Assembly: GCA_018970865.1 (NCBI GenBank)
Contig: JAGWVN010000014.1
Coordinates: 1 to 52,701, forward strand
DNA: 52,701 nucleotides
Reading direction: 5' to 3'
Source: Betaproteobacteria bacterium
GTDB taxonomy: Bacteria > Pseudomonadota > Gammaproteobacteria > Burkholderiales > Burkholderiaceae_E
This document shows positions 1 to 8,979 of this stretch, piece by piece. A model generated the notes under the pieces. That model worked only from the letters and a program-made list of their open reading frames with translations. It did no database searches and had not been told where the DNA came from. Position 1 is the stretch's first letter, and each line of letters starts with the position of its first letter. Made by a program: the position numbers and the translations under genes.

Positions 1-168
1 ATCGGCGCCACCGGCCTGGGCCAGATCGCCGAGCTCACCTGGCAGCTGCGCGGCGAGGCCGGGCCGCGGCAGGTGGCCGATGCGCGCTTTGCCATCGCCG
101 AGAACGGCGGCGGCTTCATCGGCTGCGAAGAAGCCGCGGCCTGCATCACCATCCTGGGGCGGGCCTGA
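1..168 (+). CDS. Thiolase-family protein, C-terminal end (partial)
   Basis: Only the last 55 codons are in the window, read in frame 1 to a TGA. The peptide carries the C-terminal thiolase signature: an [12 protein letters not shown] stretch like the usual G-H-P-x-G-A-T-G loop, then an NGGG segment and a final A-A-x-x-I-T-I-L-G. The spacing resembles the SCP-x/lipid-transfer type of acetyl-CoA acyltransferase. Its stop codon shares one base with the start of the acyl-CoA synthetase, so the two are probably translated together in a fatty-acid or aromatic-acid degradation operon. The substrate cannot be told from this fragment. Confidence 0.75.
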   Translation: MGATGLGQIAELTWQLRGEAGPRQVADARFAIAENGGGFIGCEEAAACITILGRA

Positions 169-1703
169 TGAACACCGCCGGCTTTCTTGCCGCCACCGCG
201 CGCAGCTTCGGCGAGGCCCGCGCGGTCTCGGTCGGCGATCGCCTCATCCACACCTACGCCCAGCTGCACGAGCGGGTGGCGCGGCTCGCCGGCGGGCTGC
301 GCCGTCATCCTGCGGTGGCGGCCGGCGACCGCATCGCGCTGGTGATGAAGAACAGCGCGCCGTACTTCGAGCTGATGTGGGCCGCCTGGCATGCCGGCCT
401 GTGCGTGGTGCCGGTCAACGCGAAGCTGCATCCGCGCGAGGTGGCGTTCATCCTCGAGAACTGCGGCGCGCGGCTGTGCTTCGTGTCGCCTGACCTGGGC
501 ATGGACTTCACTGCGATGGGCGGCCAGCCGCCGGCCCTGGCGGCGCTGATCAGCGTCGACGATGACGCCTACCGCGCGCTGTGCCGCGCCGATCCGCTGC
601 CGATGCAGGCGGTGGCCGAACACGATCCGGCCTGGCTCTTCTACACCAGCGGCACCACCGGCCGGCCCAAGGGCGCCACGCTCACGCACCGCAACCTGCG
701 CGCGATGGCGCTGCGCTACTACGCCGACATCGATTCGGTGAGCACCGAAGACACCATGCTGCATGCCGCGCCGCTGTCGCACGGCGGCGGCCTGTACTCG
801 CTGCCGCAGATCGCCCGCGGCGGCCATCAGGTGGTGCCCGAGTCGCAGGGCTTCGATCCGTCCGAGATGGTCGACCTCATCGGCCGCTACCGGCAGGTGT
901 CGTTCTTCGGCGCGCCCACCATCGTGATGCGCATCGTCAACCATCCCAGCGCCGCGCGGCTGCGCGCCGAGCACATGAAGACGCTGTTCTACGGCGGCGC
1001 GCCGATGTACCTGGAAGACCTGCGCCGGGCCATGACGGTGTTCCCCGGCTCGCTGCTGCAGATCTACGGCCAGGGCGAGACGCCCAACACCATCACCAGC
1101 GTGTCCAAGGCCATGCACTCTGACAGCGCGCACCCGCGCCACGCCGAGCGCCTGAGCTCGGTGGGCATCGCGCGCACCGGCGTGCAGGTGCGGGTGGTCG
1201 ATCCCGATGACCGCGACCTGCCGCCGGGCGAGATCGGCGAGGTGATCTGCCGTTCCGAAGTGACCATGGCCGGCTACTGGAACAACCCGCAGGCGAGCGA
1301 GGCCGCGCTGCGCGACGGCTGGCTGCGCACCGGCGACCTCGGCAGTTTCGACGCCGACGGCTTTCTCACCCTGAAGGACCGCGCCAAGGACCTGATCATC
1401 TCGGGCGGCACCAACATCTATCCCCGCGAGGTGGAGGAGGTGCTGCTGCTGCATCCGGCGCTGGCCGAGGTGTCGGTGGTGGGTCGTCACCATGCCGACT
1501 GGGGCGAGGAGGTGGTGGCCTTCCTGGTGGAGCGGCCCGGTCAGCGGGTGAGCGACGCGGAACTCGATGCGCTGGTGGTGGCGCACATCGCGCGCTTCAA
1601 GCGGCCCAAGGCCTACTTCCGACTTGAGGCGCTGCCCAAGAACAACTACGGCAAGGTGCTCAAGACCGAGCTGCGGGCCCGGCTGGCCGGGGCTCAGCGG
1701 TAG
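168..1703 (+). CDS. AMP-forming acyl-CoA synthetase (ANL superfamily)
   Basis: This 511-residue protein should activate a carboxylic acid to its acyl-CoA through an acyl-AMP intermediate. The P-loop motif YTSGTTGRPKGA lies near residue 160, the A5-type YGQGE near residue 305, the hinge GWLRTGDLG near residue 385, and the A8 region KDLIISGGTNIYPREVEEV near residue 405. The C-terminal lysine motif PKNNYGKVLK completes a full-length family member. It follows the thiolase with a one-base overlap (TGATG), suggesting a fatty or aromatic acid catabolic operon. Its 3' end overlaps the convergent cupin gene by 10 bp. The exact substrate is unknown. Confidence 0.9.
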   Translation: MNTAGFLAATARSFGEARAVSVGDRLIHTYAQLHERVARLAGGLRRHPAVAAGDRIALVMKNSAPYFELMWAAWHAGLCVVPVNAKLHPREVAFILENCGARLCFVSPDLGMDFTAMGGQPPALAALISVDDDAYRALCRADPLPMQAVAEHDPAWLFYTSGTTGRPKGATLTHRNLRAMALRYYADIDSVSTEDTMLHAAPLSHGGGLYSLPQIARGGHQVVPESQGFDPSEMVDLIGRYRQVSFFGAPTIVMRIVNHPSAARLRAEHMKTLFYGGAPMYLEDLRRAMTVFPGSLLQIYGQGETPNTITSVSKAMHSDSAHPRHAERLSSVGIARTGVQVRVVDPDDRDLPPGEIGEVICRSEVTMAGYWNNPQASEAALRDGWLRTGDLGSFDADGFLTLKDRAKDLIISGGTNIYPREVEEVLLLHPALAEVSVVGRHHADWGEEVVAFLVERPGQRVSDAELDALVVAHIARFKRPKAYFRLEALPKNNYGKVLKTELRARLAGAQR

Positions 1704-2428
1704 GCGGGGTCTCGCGGCGGGGTGGACAGCATGACCACCTGCGCCCCGCCGGGGCCGGCGCGCAGCAGCGGCGCCGGATCGTCGGCGGCCGCGAACAGGC
1801 TTTCCCAGGGCGTGAGCGTGATGCCTTCGTGCTCGAGGCTGCCGGCCAGCACGAACACGAACTGGCCCTGGGCGGCCGGGATGGCCTGCGAGCGCACCGA
1901 GCCGCCGGGCGGCAGTTCGGTGACGATGGCGGCCAGGCCGTCGGGCTCGGGCGCGATCAGCACCTGCTGGCGCACCGCGGTGAGCGCGGCCAGGGTCGCG
2001 GCGTCGGGCACGGCGATGGGCCCGGCGGTGGCGTGGCGGCGCGGGCCGCGCAGCAGCTTCTCGCCGGCATCGGCCACCGGCACGAAGCCGCTCTCGCACA
2101 CCGGCCGGATGGTGAAGTACTTGACGCCCTGCGGCCCGGAGACCAGCGGTCCGTAGCCGGTGTAGGCGCCGGCGTAGTGCACCGTGACCGGGCCGAGCGG
2201 GTTGCGGCCGATGGTGCCGCCGCCTTCGACGAAGAGCTGGAACTGGTTCTGCCGGTGGAAGTGCGGCACCAGCGTGGTGTTGGGCGGCTGCTCGACCAGG
2301 AAGGCGGTGGGCGAGAGCACCGGGTCTTCGCCGCTCTCGAGCCACTCGGACTTGTGGAAGGTGTCCTGCATCACGGGCACCGCGCGGCGGCGGCGCTGCC
2401 CGTGTTCCCTGGTGCCCAGCACGATCAT
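1694..2428 (-). CDS. Cupin-domain protein of unknown function
   Basis: The 244-residue protein has a cupin-like metal site, HFHRQNQFQLFVEGGGTIG, around residues 55-75, and a second barrel half near residues 175-235, so it looks bicupin-like. I chose the ATG at 2428 because it overlaps the ubiK stop codon in an ATGA arrangement typical of translational coupling. A longer reading starting at 2548 would run inside ubiK and has no recognisable extra domain. No signal peptide or membrane segment is visible. The function is unknown; the histidine pair suggests binding of a divalent metal. Confidence 0.7.
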   Translation of the reverse strand: MIVLGTREHGQRRRRAVPVMQDTFHKSEWLESGEDPVLSPTAFLVEQPPNTTLVPHFHRQNQFQLFVEGGGTIGRNPLGPVTVHYAGAYTGYGPLVSGPQGVKYFTIRPVCESGFVPVADAGEKLLRGPRRHATAGPIAVPDAATLAALTAVRQQVLIAPEPDGLAAIVTELPPGGSVRSQAIPAAQGQFVFVLAGSLEHEGITLTPWESLFAAADDPAPLLRAGPGGAQVVMLSTPPRDPAYR

Positions 2429-2712
2429 GTCGGTCTCCCGGGTTCGGCCGGCCTGGCGGGGCTGCCGGCGCTGGCGCCGGCGGCGGCCTCGAGTTCGGTG
2501 ATCCGCGCCTCCAGCCGCTCCACCCGCTGGCGCATGCCGGCGGCCCATTGCGCGTAGGCCTCGAGTTCGGAGCGGGTGGCCAGGTCGAACTGGGCCAGGC
2601 CCTGTTCGAGCACCGTCCGCAGCCGGCGAGACAGGTCGGCGGCAGCCGGCGCCTCGGCGATCACCCGCGACAGGCGGGCAAGCAGCTCATCCAGCGGATC
2701 GGGTCGGTTCAT
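2425..2712 (-). CDS. ubiK: Ubiquinone biosynthesis accessory factor UbiK
   Basis: The 95-residue protein matches the UbiK (YqiC/BMFP) family in length and layout. A short amphipathic N-terminus (MNRPDPLDELLARLSRVI) is followed by a helical central part and a C-terminal coiled coil rich in R, E, L and A (residues 60-80). Known family members help the UbiJ-containing complex in aerobic ubiquinone synthesis. Divergent glnK/amtB neighbours are common for ubiK in Burkholderiales. The gene overlaps the start of the cupin gene by 4 bp. The last 20 residues are a disordered Ala/Pro/Gly tail. Confidence 0.8.
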   Translation of the reverse strand: MNRPDPLDELLARLSRVIAEAPAAADLSRRLRTVLEQGLAQFDLATRSELEAYAQWAAGMRQRVERLEARITELEAAAGASAGSPARPAEPGRPT

Positions 2713-2766
2713 GGCGGTCAGGGCAGTCTAGCACCGCGCCCGAGCGCGGCCGCGGCCTGGTTGGAA

Positions 2767-2810
2767 CGCACCAGAATGGGGATTTGCCTTGGTGCGCACC
2801 AAAACAGGGC
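2767..2810 (+). promoter_or_regulatory. Candidate NtrC enhancer sites upstream of the porin-glnK-amtB operon
   Basis: Two GCACCA half-sites lie here. The first, at 2768, has the NtrC-like form GCACCA-N3-TGG. The second is inside a perfect 14-bp palindrome, TTGGTGCGCACCAA, at 2789-2802. They lie about 65-110 bp upstream of the sigma-54 promoter core, a normal distance for an NtrC enhancer. The sites are seen; the binding is inferred. Confidence 0.55.
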
Positions 2811-2875
2811 GTTTCTCCCGGGTCGAATCGCGGGATTGCCGGCGGATCGGGTGCGCGATTCCCGGGCAGACGAGG

Positions 2876-2891
2876 TGGCACGGTAAATGCA
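2876..2891 (+). promoter_or_regulatory. Sigma-54 (RpoN) promoter for porin-glnK-amtB
   Basis: The core TGGCACG-N4-ATGCA matches the -24/-12 consensus TGGCACG-N4-TTGCA except for one base. The invariant GG (2877-2878) and GC (2889-2890) have the required 10-bp spacing. Transcription would start near 2902, about 65 bases before the porin ATG. This is the expected control for a glnK-amtB operon under nitrogen limitation. Confidence 0.7.
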
Positions 2892-2965
2892 AGACGCTGC
2901 TGACCCATCCCCGCCCCGGTGCGGGGCCGCTTTCCACGATCCCATTCACGCCAGGAGCGCCATCC

Positions 2966-3748
2966 ATGAAAAAGCTGATCGCCGCGGCAGGTCTCGCTGC
3001 CCTCACCGCCACCCTCCCGACCCTGAGCGTCGCCCAGGACAAGAAGGAGGCCTCGCCGCACACCTTCACCGGCAATGTCGGTTTCGCCTCCGAGTACCGC
3101 TATCGCGGCATCGCGCAGACCAACGGCAAGCCGGCGCTGCAGGGTGGCTTCGACTACTCGCACGCCAGCGGCTTCTACCTGGGCACCTGGGGCAGCAATG
3201 TGAGCTGGCTCTCCGACCAGGCCACCACCGCGGCCCCGGTCAGCAACAGCCTGGAGCTCGACCTCTACGGTGGCTACAAGGGCGCCGTGGGTGACCTGGG
3301 CTACGACATCGGCTTCCTGCAGTACCTCTACCCGGGTTCCTACCCGAAAGGTTTCACCAAGCCCGACACCCTGGAAGCCTATGTGGGTGCGACCTGGAAG
3401 ATGCTGACCCTGAAATACTCGCATTCGCTGACTGACACCTTCGGGAATGCCAGCAGCAAGGGCTCGAGCTACCTCGACCTGACCGGCAACTTCGAACTGC
3501 CCGCCGGTTTCACCCTGGTGGCGCATGTCGGCTCGCAGACCATCGCCGCCGGCGCCGGTCGCGCGAAGTCCGCCTGCTCCTACACCGACTGGAAGCTGGG
3601 CGTGACCAAGGAAGTCGCCGGCCTGACCTGGGGCGTGTCGTACATCGACACCAATGCCAAGGGCGGCATGGGCCAGTGCTATCGCAACGCCTACTCGCGT
3701 GACATGGGCAAGGGCGTGGCGGTCCTGTCGGTCACCAAGACCTTCTGA
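2966..3748 (+). CDS. TorF-family putative outer-membrane porin
   Basis: The 260-residue protein starts with a classical signal peptide (MKKLIAAAGLAALTATLPTLSVAQ, cleavage probably after SVA). The mature part alternates polar and aromatic residues as in a beta-barrel. It has the family opening G-N-V-G-F-A-S-E-Y-R-Y-R-G-I-A-Q-T, repeated Y-L-D-L-type strands, and a C-terminal phenylalanine (VTKTF) as an outer-membrane sorting signal. The start is set by the SD AGGAGC and the signal peptide. The gene lies between a sigma-54 promoter and glnK-amtB, so it is probably nitrogen-controlled and may pass small nitrogen compounds. The substrate is unproven. Confidence 0.85.
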   Translation: MKKLIAAAGLAALTATLPTLSVAQDKKEASPHTFTGNVGFASEYRYRGIAQTNGKPALQGGFDYSHASGFYLGTWGSNVSWLSDQATTAAPVSNSLELDLYGGYKGAVGDLGYDIGFLQYLYPGSYPKGFTKPDTLEAYVGATWKMLTLKYSHSLTDTFGNASSKGSSYLDLTGNFELPAGFTLVAHVGSQTIAAGAGRAKSACSYTDWKLGVTKEVAGLTWGVSYIDTNAKGGMGQCYRNAYSRDMGKGVAVLSVTKTF

Positions 3749-4144
<396 letters not shown>

Positions 4145-4175
4145 TCCACCCCGTCAACGAATCCCGGAGAACATC

Positions 4176-5714
4176 ATGAAGAATCTGTTGAGGGCCATCG
4201 CGCTCGCGCTCGCCCTGGGCATCGCCCCGATGGGCGGCGCTCTGGCGCAGGACAAGGGCGGCCCTGCCGCCGAGGCGCCCAAGGCCGAGGCCAAGGCGGA
4301 AGCCAAGGCCGACGAGAAGAAGGACGAGGCCAAGGCCGACGCGAAAGCCGATGCCAAGGCCGAGGCTGCCAAGCCCGAGGAAAAGGCCGAAGAGGCCAAG
4401 CCCCCGGTGCCCAACAAGGGCGACACCGCCTGGATGACGGTGGCCACCCTGCTGGTCATCCTGATGACCATCCCCGGCCTGGCGCTGTTCTACGGCGGAC
4501 TGGTGCGCAGCAAGAACATGCTGTCGGTGCTGATGCAGGTCTTCGTGGTGTTCTCGCTGGTGGTCGTGCTGTGGGCGATCTACGGCTACACCCTGGCCTT
4601 CGGTGGCGGCGGCTCGTTCTACGGCAACTTCGACAAGGTGTTCCTCAAGGGCATCACGATCGAATCCGTGGCGGCCACCTTCAGCAAGGGCGTCTACATC
4701 CCTGAGCTCACCTTCGTCGCCTTCCAGGCCACCTTTGCGGCCATCACCTGTGCGCTGATCGTCGGCGCGTTCGCCGAGCGGGTGAAGTTCTCGGCGGTGC
4801 TGCTGTTCACGGTGCTGTGGTTCACCTTCTCGTATGTTCCGATGGCCCACATGGTGTGGTTCTGGGACGGCCCGGACGCCTTCACCTCGGCTGATGTGGT
4901 CGAGAAGGTCACGGCCAATGCCGGTCTGCTCTGGCAGTGGGGTGCGCTTGATTTCGCGGGCGGCACGGTGGTGCACATCAACGCGGGTGTGGCCGGCCTG
5001 GTGGGCGCCTACGTGATCGGCAAGCGGGTGGGCTACGGCAAGGAATCGATGGCCCCGCACTCGCTGACCATGACCATGATCGGCGCCTCGCTGCTGTGGG
5101 TGGGCTGGTTCGGCTTCAACGCCGGCTCCAACCTGGAGGCCAATGGCGCGGCCGCCCTCGCCTTCATCAACACGCTGATCGCCACCGCCGCGGCCACGCT
5201 GTCGTGGGTGCTCGGCGAGTGGATGGGCAAGGGCAAGCCCTCGATGCTCGGCGCCGCCTCGGGCGCGGTGGCGGGTCTGGTTGCCATCACCCCGGCCTGC
5301 GGTTTCGTGGGTCCGATGGGTGGCCTGATCATCGGCCTGGTGGCGGGCGTGGTCTGCCTGTGGGGCGTGAACGGCCTCAAGCGCATGCTCGGTGCCGATG
5401 ACTCGCTGGATGTGTTCGGCGTGCACGGCGTGGGCGGCATCCTCGGCGCGATCCTCACCGGCGTGTTCGCGGCGCCCTCGCTCGGCGGCATCGGCTTCCC
5501 CGACTGGGTGACCATGCAGACCGCCGAGTACTCGATCGGCGGTCAGGTGTGGACGCAGATCAAGGCAGTGGTCGTGGCCGTGGTCTGGTCGGGCATCGCG
5601 GCCTACATCTCCTACAAGCTGGTCGACATGATCGTCGGCCTTCGGGTGGCGGAAGACGAAGAGCGCGAGGGCCTGGACATCGCCTCGCATGGCGAGTCGG
5701 CCTACCACCACTGA
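4176..5714 (+). CDS. amtB: Ammonium transporter AmtB
   Basis: The 512-residue protein is an Amt/MEP channel for NH4+/NH3 with about 11 transmembrane helices from residue 85 on. Landmarks are GLALFYGGLVRSKN, a DFAGGTVVHINAG segment with the first pore histidine, and the C-terminal FGVHGVGGILG with the second. Residues 1-25 form a cleavable signal peptide (ending GALAQ). Between it and the first core helix is an unusual stretch of about 55 residues made of Lys-Ala-Glu/Asp repeats (26-80), which would face the periplasm. The gene is transcribed with glnK and is followed by a strong intrinsic terminator. Confidence 0.95.
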   Translation: MKNLLRAIALALALGIAPMGGALAQDKGGPAAEAPKAEAKAEAKADEKKDEAKADAKADAKAEAAKPEEKAEEAKPPVPNKGDTAWMTVATLLVILMTIPGLALFYGGLVRSKNMLSVLMQVFVVFSLVVVLWAIYGYTLAFGGGGSFYGNFDKVFLKGITIESVAATFSKGVYIPELTFVAFQATFAAITCALIVGAFAERVKFSAVLLFTVLWFTFSYVPMAHMVWFWDGPDAFTSADVVEKVTANAGLLWQWGALDFAGGTVVHINAGVAGLVGAYVIGKRVGYGKESMAPHSLTMTMIGASLLWVGWFGFNAGSNLEANGAAALAFINTLIATAAATLSWVLGEWMGKGKPSMLGAASGAVAGLVAITPACGFVGPMGGLIIGLVAGVVCLWGVNGLKRMLGADDSLDVFGVHGVGGILGAILTGVFAAPSLGGIGFPDWVTMQTAEYSIGGQVWTQIKAVVVAVVWSGIAAYISYKLVDMIVGLRVAEDEEREGLDIASHGESAYHH

Positions 5715-5798
5715 TCGGTCCTCTACCGCAAGCATCCTCCTCGGCCGGCCCTGCGGGGCCGGATAACCGGCAGCCGACCCTCACCGGCGGCCGGTGGA

Positions 5799-5828
5799 GC
5801 GGGCTCCCCTCGGAGCCCGCTTTTTTTT
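5799..5828 (+). terminator. Rho-independent terminator after amtB
   Basis: A perfect 9-bp stem (GCGGGCTCC / GGAGCCCGC) with a 4-base loop is followed directly by eight T residues. It closes the porin-glnK-amtB operon. A TACAAT hexamer at 5836-5841 could be the -10 box of the following gshA transcript, but no good -35 box was seen. Confidence 0.9.
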
Positions 5829-5956
5829 GTTTGGCTACAATCGCCGGCCGGGCGCTGCTCGCGCGGCCGATCACGCGTCGTGCGGCGACCCGCCGCACCG
5901 GCCTCCCGCGTCGTCTGCACAGCCCTGTCCTTGCCCGCCGAAAGCCGCCGCCCGCG

Positions 5957-7237
5957 ATGGTTCCACACCTGATCACCGCCCTGAAGGGCCCGCTGCTCGA
6001 TCTGGAGCGGCGCTTCCTGCAGGCCACGCCGGCAATCGAGCGCTGGCTGCGCATGGAGTGGCAGGAGCACACCCCGCCCTTCTACTGCTCGGTGGGTCTG
6101 CGCAACGCGGGGTTCAAGCTCGCGCCGGTGGAGGCCGACCTGTTCCCGGGCGCCTTCGACCAGCTCTCGGATTCCACGCTGCCGCTGGCGGTGCAGGCGG
6201 CCATGGCGGCCATCGAGAAGTACTGCCCCGACGCCCGCAACCTGCTGCTCGTTCCGGATCGTCGGCGGCGCGAGCCGGGCTACTTCGCGAGCATCCATCG
6301 CCTGGCGGCCATCCTGCGCCAGACCGGCCTGAACGTGCGTTTCGGCTCGCCCGATCCGGCCATCGTCAGTCCGCTGCGCATCGCGCTGCCCGACGGCTCG
6401 GCGCTGCTGCTCGAGCCGCTGCGTCGTCAGGGCCGCCGGGTGGGCCTCACCGATTTCGATCCCTGCTCCATCCTGCTCAACGACGACCTGGCCACCGGCG
6501 CGCCAGCCGTGCTCGCCGACCTGCACGAGCAGGTGCTGCTGCCGCCCCTGCACGCCGGCTGGCCGGTGCGCCGCCGCTCGCAGCACGCCGCGGCCTACCG
6601 CGAGGTGGCCAAGCGTTTCGCGAAGATGCTCGAGATCGACCCCTGGCTGATCTCGCCGCAGCACGGCCTGTGCGAGCGGGCCGACCTGACCACCCGCGCC
6701 GGCGAGGACAGCGTGGCCGGCGCGGTCGATTCCCTGCTGCGCCAGACCCGCGCGAAGTACCGCGAGTACGGCATCCAGAGCGCGCCCTTCGTGGTGCTGC
6801 GCCCCGACGCCGGCGATGCGCCCTCGCTGCCGCTCACGGTGCGCGACACCGGCGAGGTGCGCCGCCTGCCCGCCCGCGAACGCGAGCGGCTCTCGCCCGA
6901 CGGCCCGGCGCCGCTGCTGCTGCAGGAAGGCGTGCCCACGGTCGAGACCCTGGGCAGCGCCACCGCCGAGCCGGTGGTCTACCTGATCGACCGCTATGTG
7001 GTCGGCGGCTTCTACCGGGTGCATGGCGAGGGCGGCGCGCAGGCGCCGTCGGCCGCGGCCGAACCGCACCATGTGCCCCTGCCCTTTGCCACCAGCTGCC
7101 ATCTGCCCGACTGCGACGCCGATCCCGACCTGGCGCAGAATCGGTTCTATGCCTATGGCGTGGTGGCCCGGCTGGCCATGCTCGCCGCCGCCATCGAGCT
7201 CGAAAAGACAGATCCCGACCAGTCGCTCTACGGCTGA
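5957..7237 (+). CDS. gshA: Glutamate-cysteine ligase (betaproteobacterial type)
   Basis: The 426-residue protein should catalyse ATP-dependent gamma-glutamylcysteine formation, the first step of glutathione synthesis. It resembles the compact GshA class of Betaproteobacteria and acidithiobacilli rather than the E. coli enzyme. Conserved-looking parts include SVGLRNAGFKLAPVEADLFPG near residues 40-60, LTDFDPCSILLNDDL near 165, and a C-terminal QNRFYAYGVVARLAMLAAAIELE. I started it at the ATG at 5957. The frame stays open upstream, but that stretch crosses the amtB end and the terminator. The adjacent glutathione synthetase gene supports the call. Confidence 0.85.
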   Translation: MVPHLITALKGPLLDLERRFLQATPAIERWLRMEWQEHTPPFYCSVGLRNAGFKLAPVEADLFPGAFDQLSDSTLPLAVQAAMAAIEKYCPDARNLLLVPDRRRREPGYFASIHRLAAILRQTGLNVRFGSPDPAIVSPLRIALPDGSALLLEPLRRQGRRVGLTDFDPCSILLNDDLATGAPAVLADLHEQVLLPPLHAGWPVRRRSQHAAAYREVAKRFAKMLEIDPWLISPQHGLCERADLTTRAGEDSVAGAVDSLLRQTRAKYREYGIQSAPFVVLRPDAGDAPSLPLTVRDTGEVRRLPARERERLSPDGPAPLLLQEGVPTVETLGSATAEPVVYLIDRYVVGGFYRVHGEGGAQAPSAAAEPHHVPLPFATSCHLPDCDADPDLAQNRFYAYGVVARLAMLAAAIELEKTDPDQSLYG

Positions 7238-7300
7238 GCCGGCCCCCGCCCCACCTGCGCGGCGCGCCTGCCGCGCCGCCCTGCCTTCCGGAGATCGCCC

Positions 7301-8263
7301 ATGCGCATCGCCATCGTTCTCGACCCGCTCGACACGCTCAAGACCTACAAGGACTCCACCTACACGATGATGGTCGCGGCGCAGGCCCGCGGCCATGAGA
7401 TCCATGTCTGCGAGCAGGGCGAGCTCTCGCTGTCGGGCGGCAGCGTGCTCGCGCGCATCCGCCGCCTGCACCTCACCGACCTCACCGGCTCGCAGCCCGA
7501 CTGGTATCGCCTCGACCCCGACACCGAGCAGCCGCTGAAGGCCTTCGATGCGGTGCTGATGCGCAAGGATCCGCCCTTCGACATGGAGTACATCTACTCC
7601 ACCTATCTGCTCGAGCATGCGGTGCGAGAGGGCGCGCGGGTGTTCAACGACCCGCGATCGGTGCGCGACCACAACGAGAAACTGAGCATCGCGCAGTTTC
7701 CGCAGTTCACCGCGCCCACCATCGTCACCCGCGACCCGGCGCGGCTGCGCGCCTTCGCGCTCGAGCACGGCGAGGCGGTGTTCAAGCTGCTCGACGGCAT
7801 GGGCGGCGCCTCGATCTTCCGGGCCCGCGCCGACGACCCGAACCTCTCGGTGATCATCGAGACCATGAACCAGTTCGGCAGCCGCACGGTGATGGCGCAG
7901 CGCTACCTGCCGCAGATCGTCGATGGCGACAAGCGGGTGCTGCTGATCGGCGGCGCGGTGGTGCCCTGGTGCCTGGCGCGCATCCCGAAGCAGGGCGAGG
8001 CGCGCGGCAATCTTGCGGCCGGCGGCACCGGCGTGGCCCGCGAACTGTCGGCCAGCGACCGGCGCATCGGCGAGGCGCTGGCGCCGGTGCTGGCCGCGCG
8101 CGGGCTGCTGCTGGTGGGGCTGGATGTGATCGGCGAGAACCTCACCGAGGTCAATGTCACCAGCCCCACCTGCTTTCGCGAGATCATGGACCAGACCGGT
8201 TTCGATGTGGCCGGCCTGTTCATCGACGCCCTCGAGCGCGCGGTCGCCGCCGGGCCGCGCTGA
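7301..8263 (+). CDS. gshB: Glutathione synthetase
   Basis: The 320-residue protein joins gamma-glutamylcysteine and glycine with ATP. It has the prokaryotic GshB layout: an N-terminal domain starting MRIAIVLDPLDTLKTYKDST, then an ATP-grasp fold with the glycine-rich loop LLDGMGGASIFRA near residue 165. The metal and substrate region GEARGNLAAGGTG is near residue 230 and LTEVNVTSPTCFREI near residue 285. Length is normal for the family. It lies 63 bp after gshA, in the order expected for Burkholderiales, and is followed by PTS genes. Confidence 0.95.
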   Translation: MRIAIVLDPLDTLKTYKDSTYTMMVAAQARGHEIHVCEQGELSLSGGSVLARIRRLHLTDLTGSQPDWYRLDPDTEQPLKAFDAVLMRKDPPFDMEYIYSTYLLEHAVREGARVFNDPRSVRDHNEKLSIAQFPQFTAPTIVTRDPARLRAFALEHGEAVFKLLDGMGGASIFRARADDPNLSVIIETMNQFGSRTVMAQRYLPQIVDGDKRVLLIGGAVVPWCLARIPKQGEARGNLAAGGTGVARELSASDRRIGEALAPVLAARGLLLVGLDVIGENLTEVNVTSPTCFREIMDQTGFDVAGLFIDALERAVAAGPR

Positions 8264-8291
8264 GGCCGCGGCACGGCCGTATCATTGCGCC

Positions 8292-8723
8292 ATGATCGGC
8301 ATCCTGATCGTCTCCCACGAACCGCTGGGCACCGCGCTGCTCAACTGCACGCGGCACATCTACGGTCGCCTGCCGGTGCAGCTCGCCGCGCTCGATGTCA
8401 TCCCCGATGAAGACCCGGCCGCGGCAGTGCGCGCCGCCGGCGACCTGCTGTCGCGCATCAACGACGGCAGCGGCGTGGTCGTGCTCACCGATGTCTTCGG
8501 CGCCACGCCCTCGCGCATCGCGCGCGGTCTGGCCGATCCCGGCCGCGCGGTGGTGATCGCCGGCGTGAACCTGCCGATGCTGCTCAAGGCCCTGGGCAAC
8601 CGCCGCTCGCCCCTCGAGACCCTGGCCGCGCTGCTCATCGACAGCGCCAAGGGCGCGATCATCGAAGTGCCCTGCGAGCCACAGGCGGCCCATGCCCCCG
8701 GAGAGCCCGATGCGCAGCCTTGA
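8292..8723 (+). CDS. PTS EIIA component, mannose family
   Basis: The 143-residue protein has the EIIA-Man fold, with the phosphoryl-accepting histidine near the N-terminus in ILIVSHEPLG (His9) and the VLTDVFGATPS loop near residue 70. I chose the ATG at 8292; the frame is open further upstream inside gshB. No sugar permease (EIIB/EIIC) is encoded here, so this is probably part of a regulatory phosphorelay rather than a sugar uptake system. The 3' end overlaps the HPr gene. Confidence 0.85.
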   Translation: MIGILIVSHEPLGTALLNCTRHIYGRLPVQLAALDVIPDEDPAAAVRAAGDLLSRINDGSGVVVLTDVFGATPSRIARGLADPGRAVVIAGVNLPMLLKALGNRRSPLETLAALLIDSAKGAIIEVPCEPQAAHAPGEPDAQP

Positions 8724-8979
8724 AGCGGTGGTGGTCAACAAGCTCGGGCTGCACGCCCGACCCTCGGCCAAGGTGGCGCAGCTGGCCACCCGGTTCCAGT
8801 CCGATGTCTGGATGGCCAAGGGCGCGCGCCGCATCAACGCCAAGAGCATCATGGGGGTGATGATGCTGGCTGCGGCCAAGGGCACCACCCTGGTCATCGA
8901 GGCCAGCGGGCCCGACGAGGACGCGGCCGCCGCCGCGCTGGCCCAGCTGGTGGCCGACGGCTTCGGCGAGGAGATCTGA
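8710..8979 (+). CDS. ptsH: Phosphocarrier protein HPr
   Basis: An 89-residue HPr. The active histidine is in LGLHARPSAK (about His15). The regulatory serine region, NAKSIMGVM, is about where HPr kinase modifies other HPrs. I chose ATG 8710 because a GGAGA sequence lies 7 bases before it and the length then fits the family. An ATG at 8692 would add six residues. The gene overlaps the EIIA gene by 14 bp and touches ptsI. Confidence 0.9.
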   Translation: MRSLEAVVVNKLGLHARPSAKVAQLATRFQSDVWMAKGARRINAKSIMGVMMLAAAKGTTLVIEASGPDEDAAAAALAQLVADGFGEEI

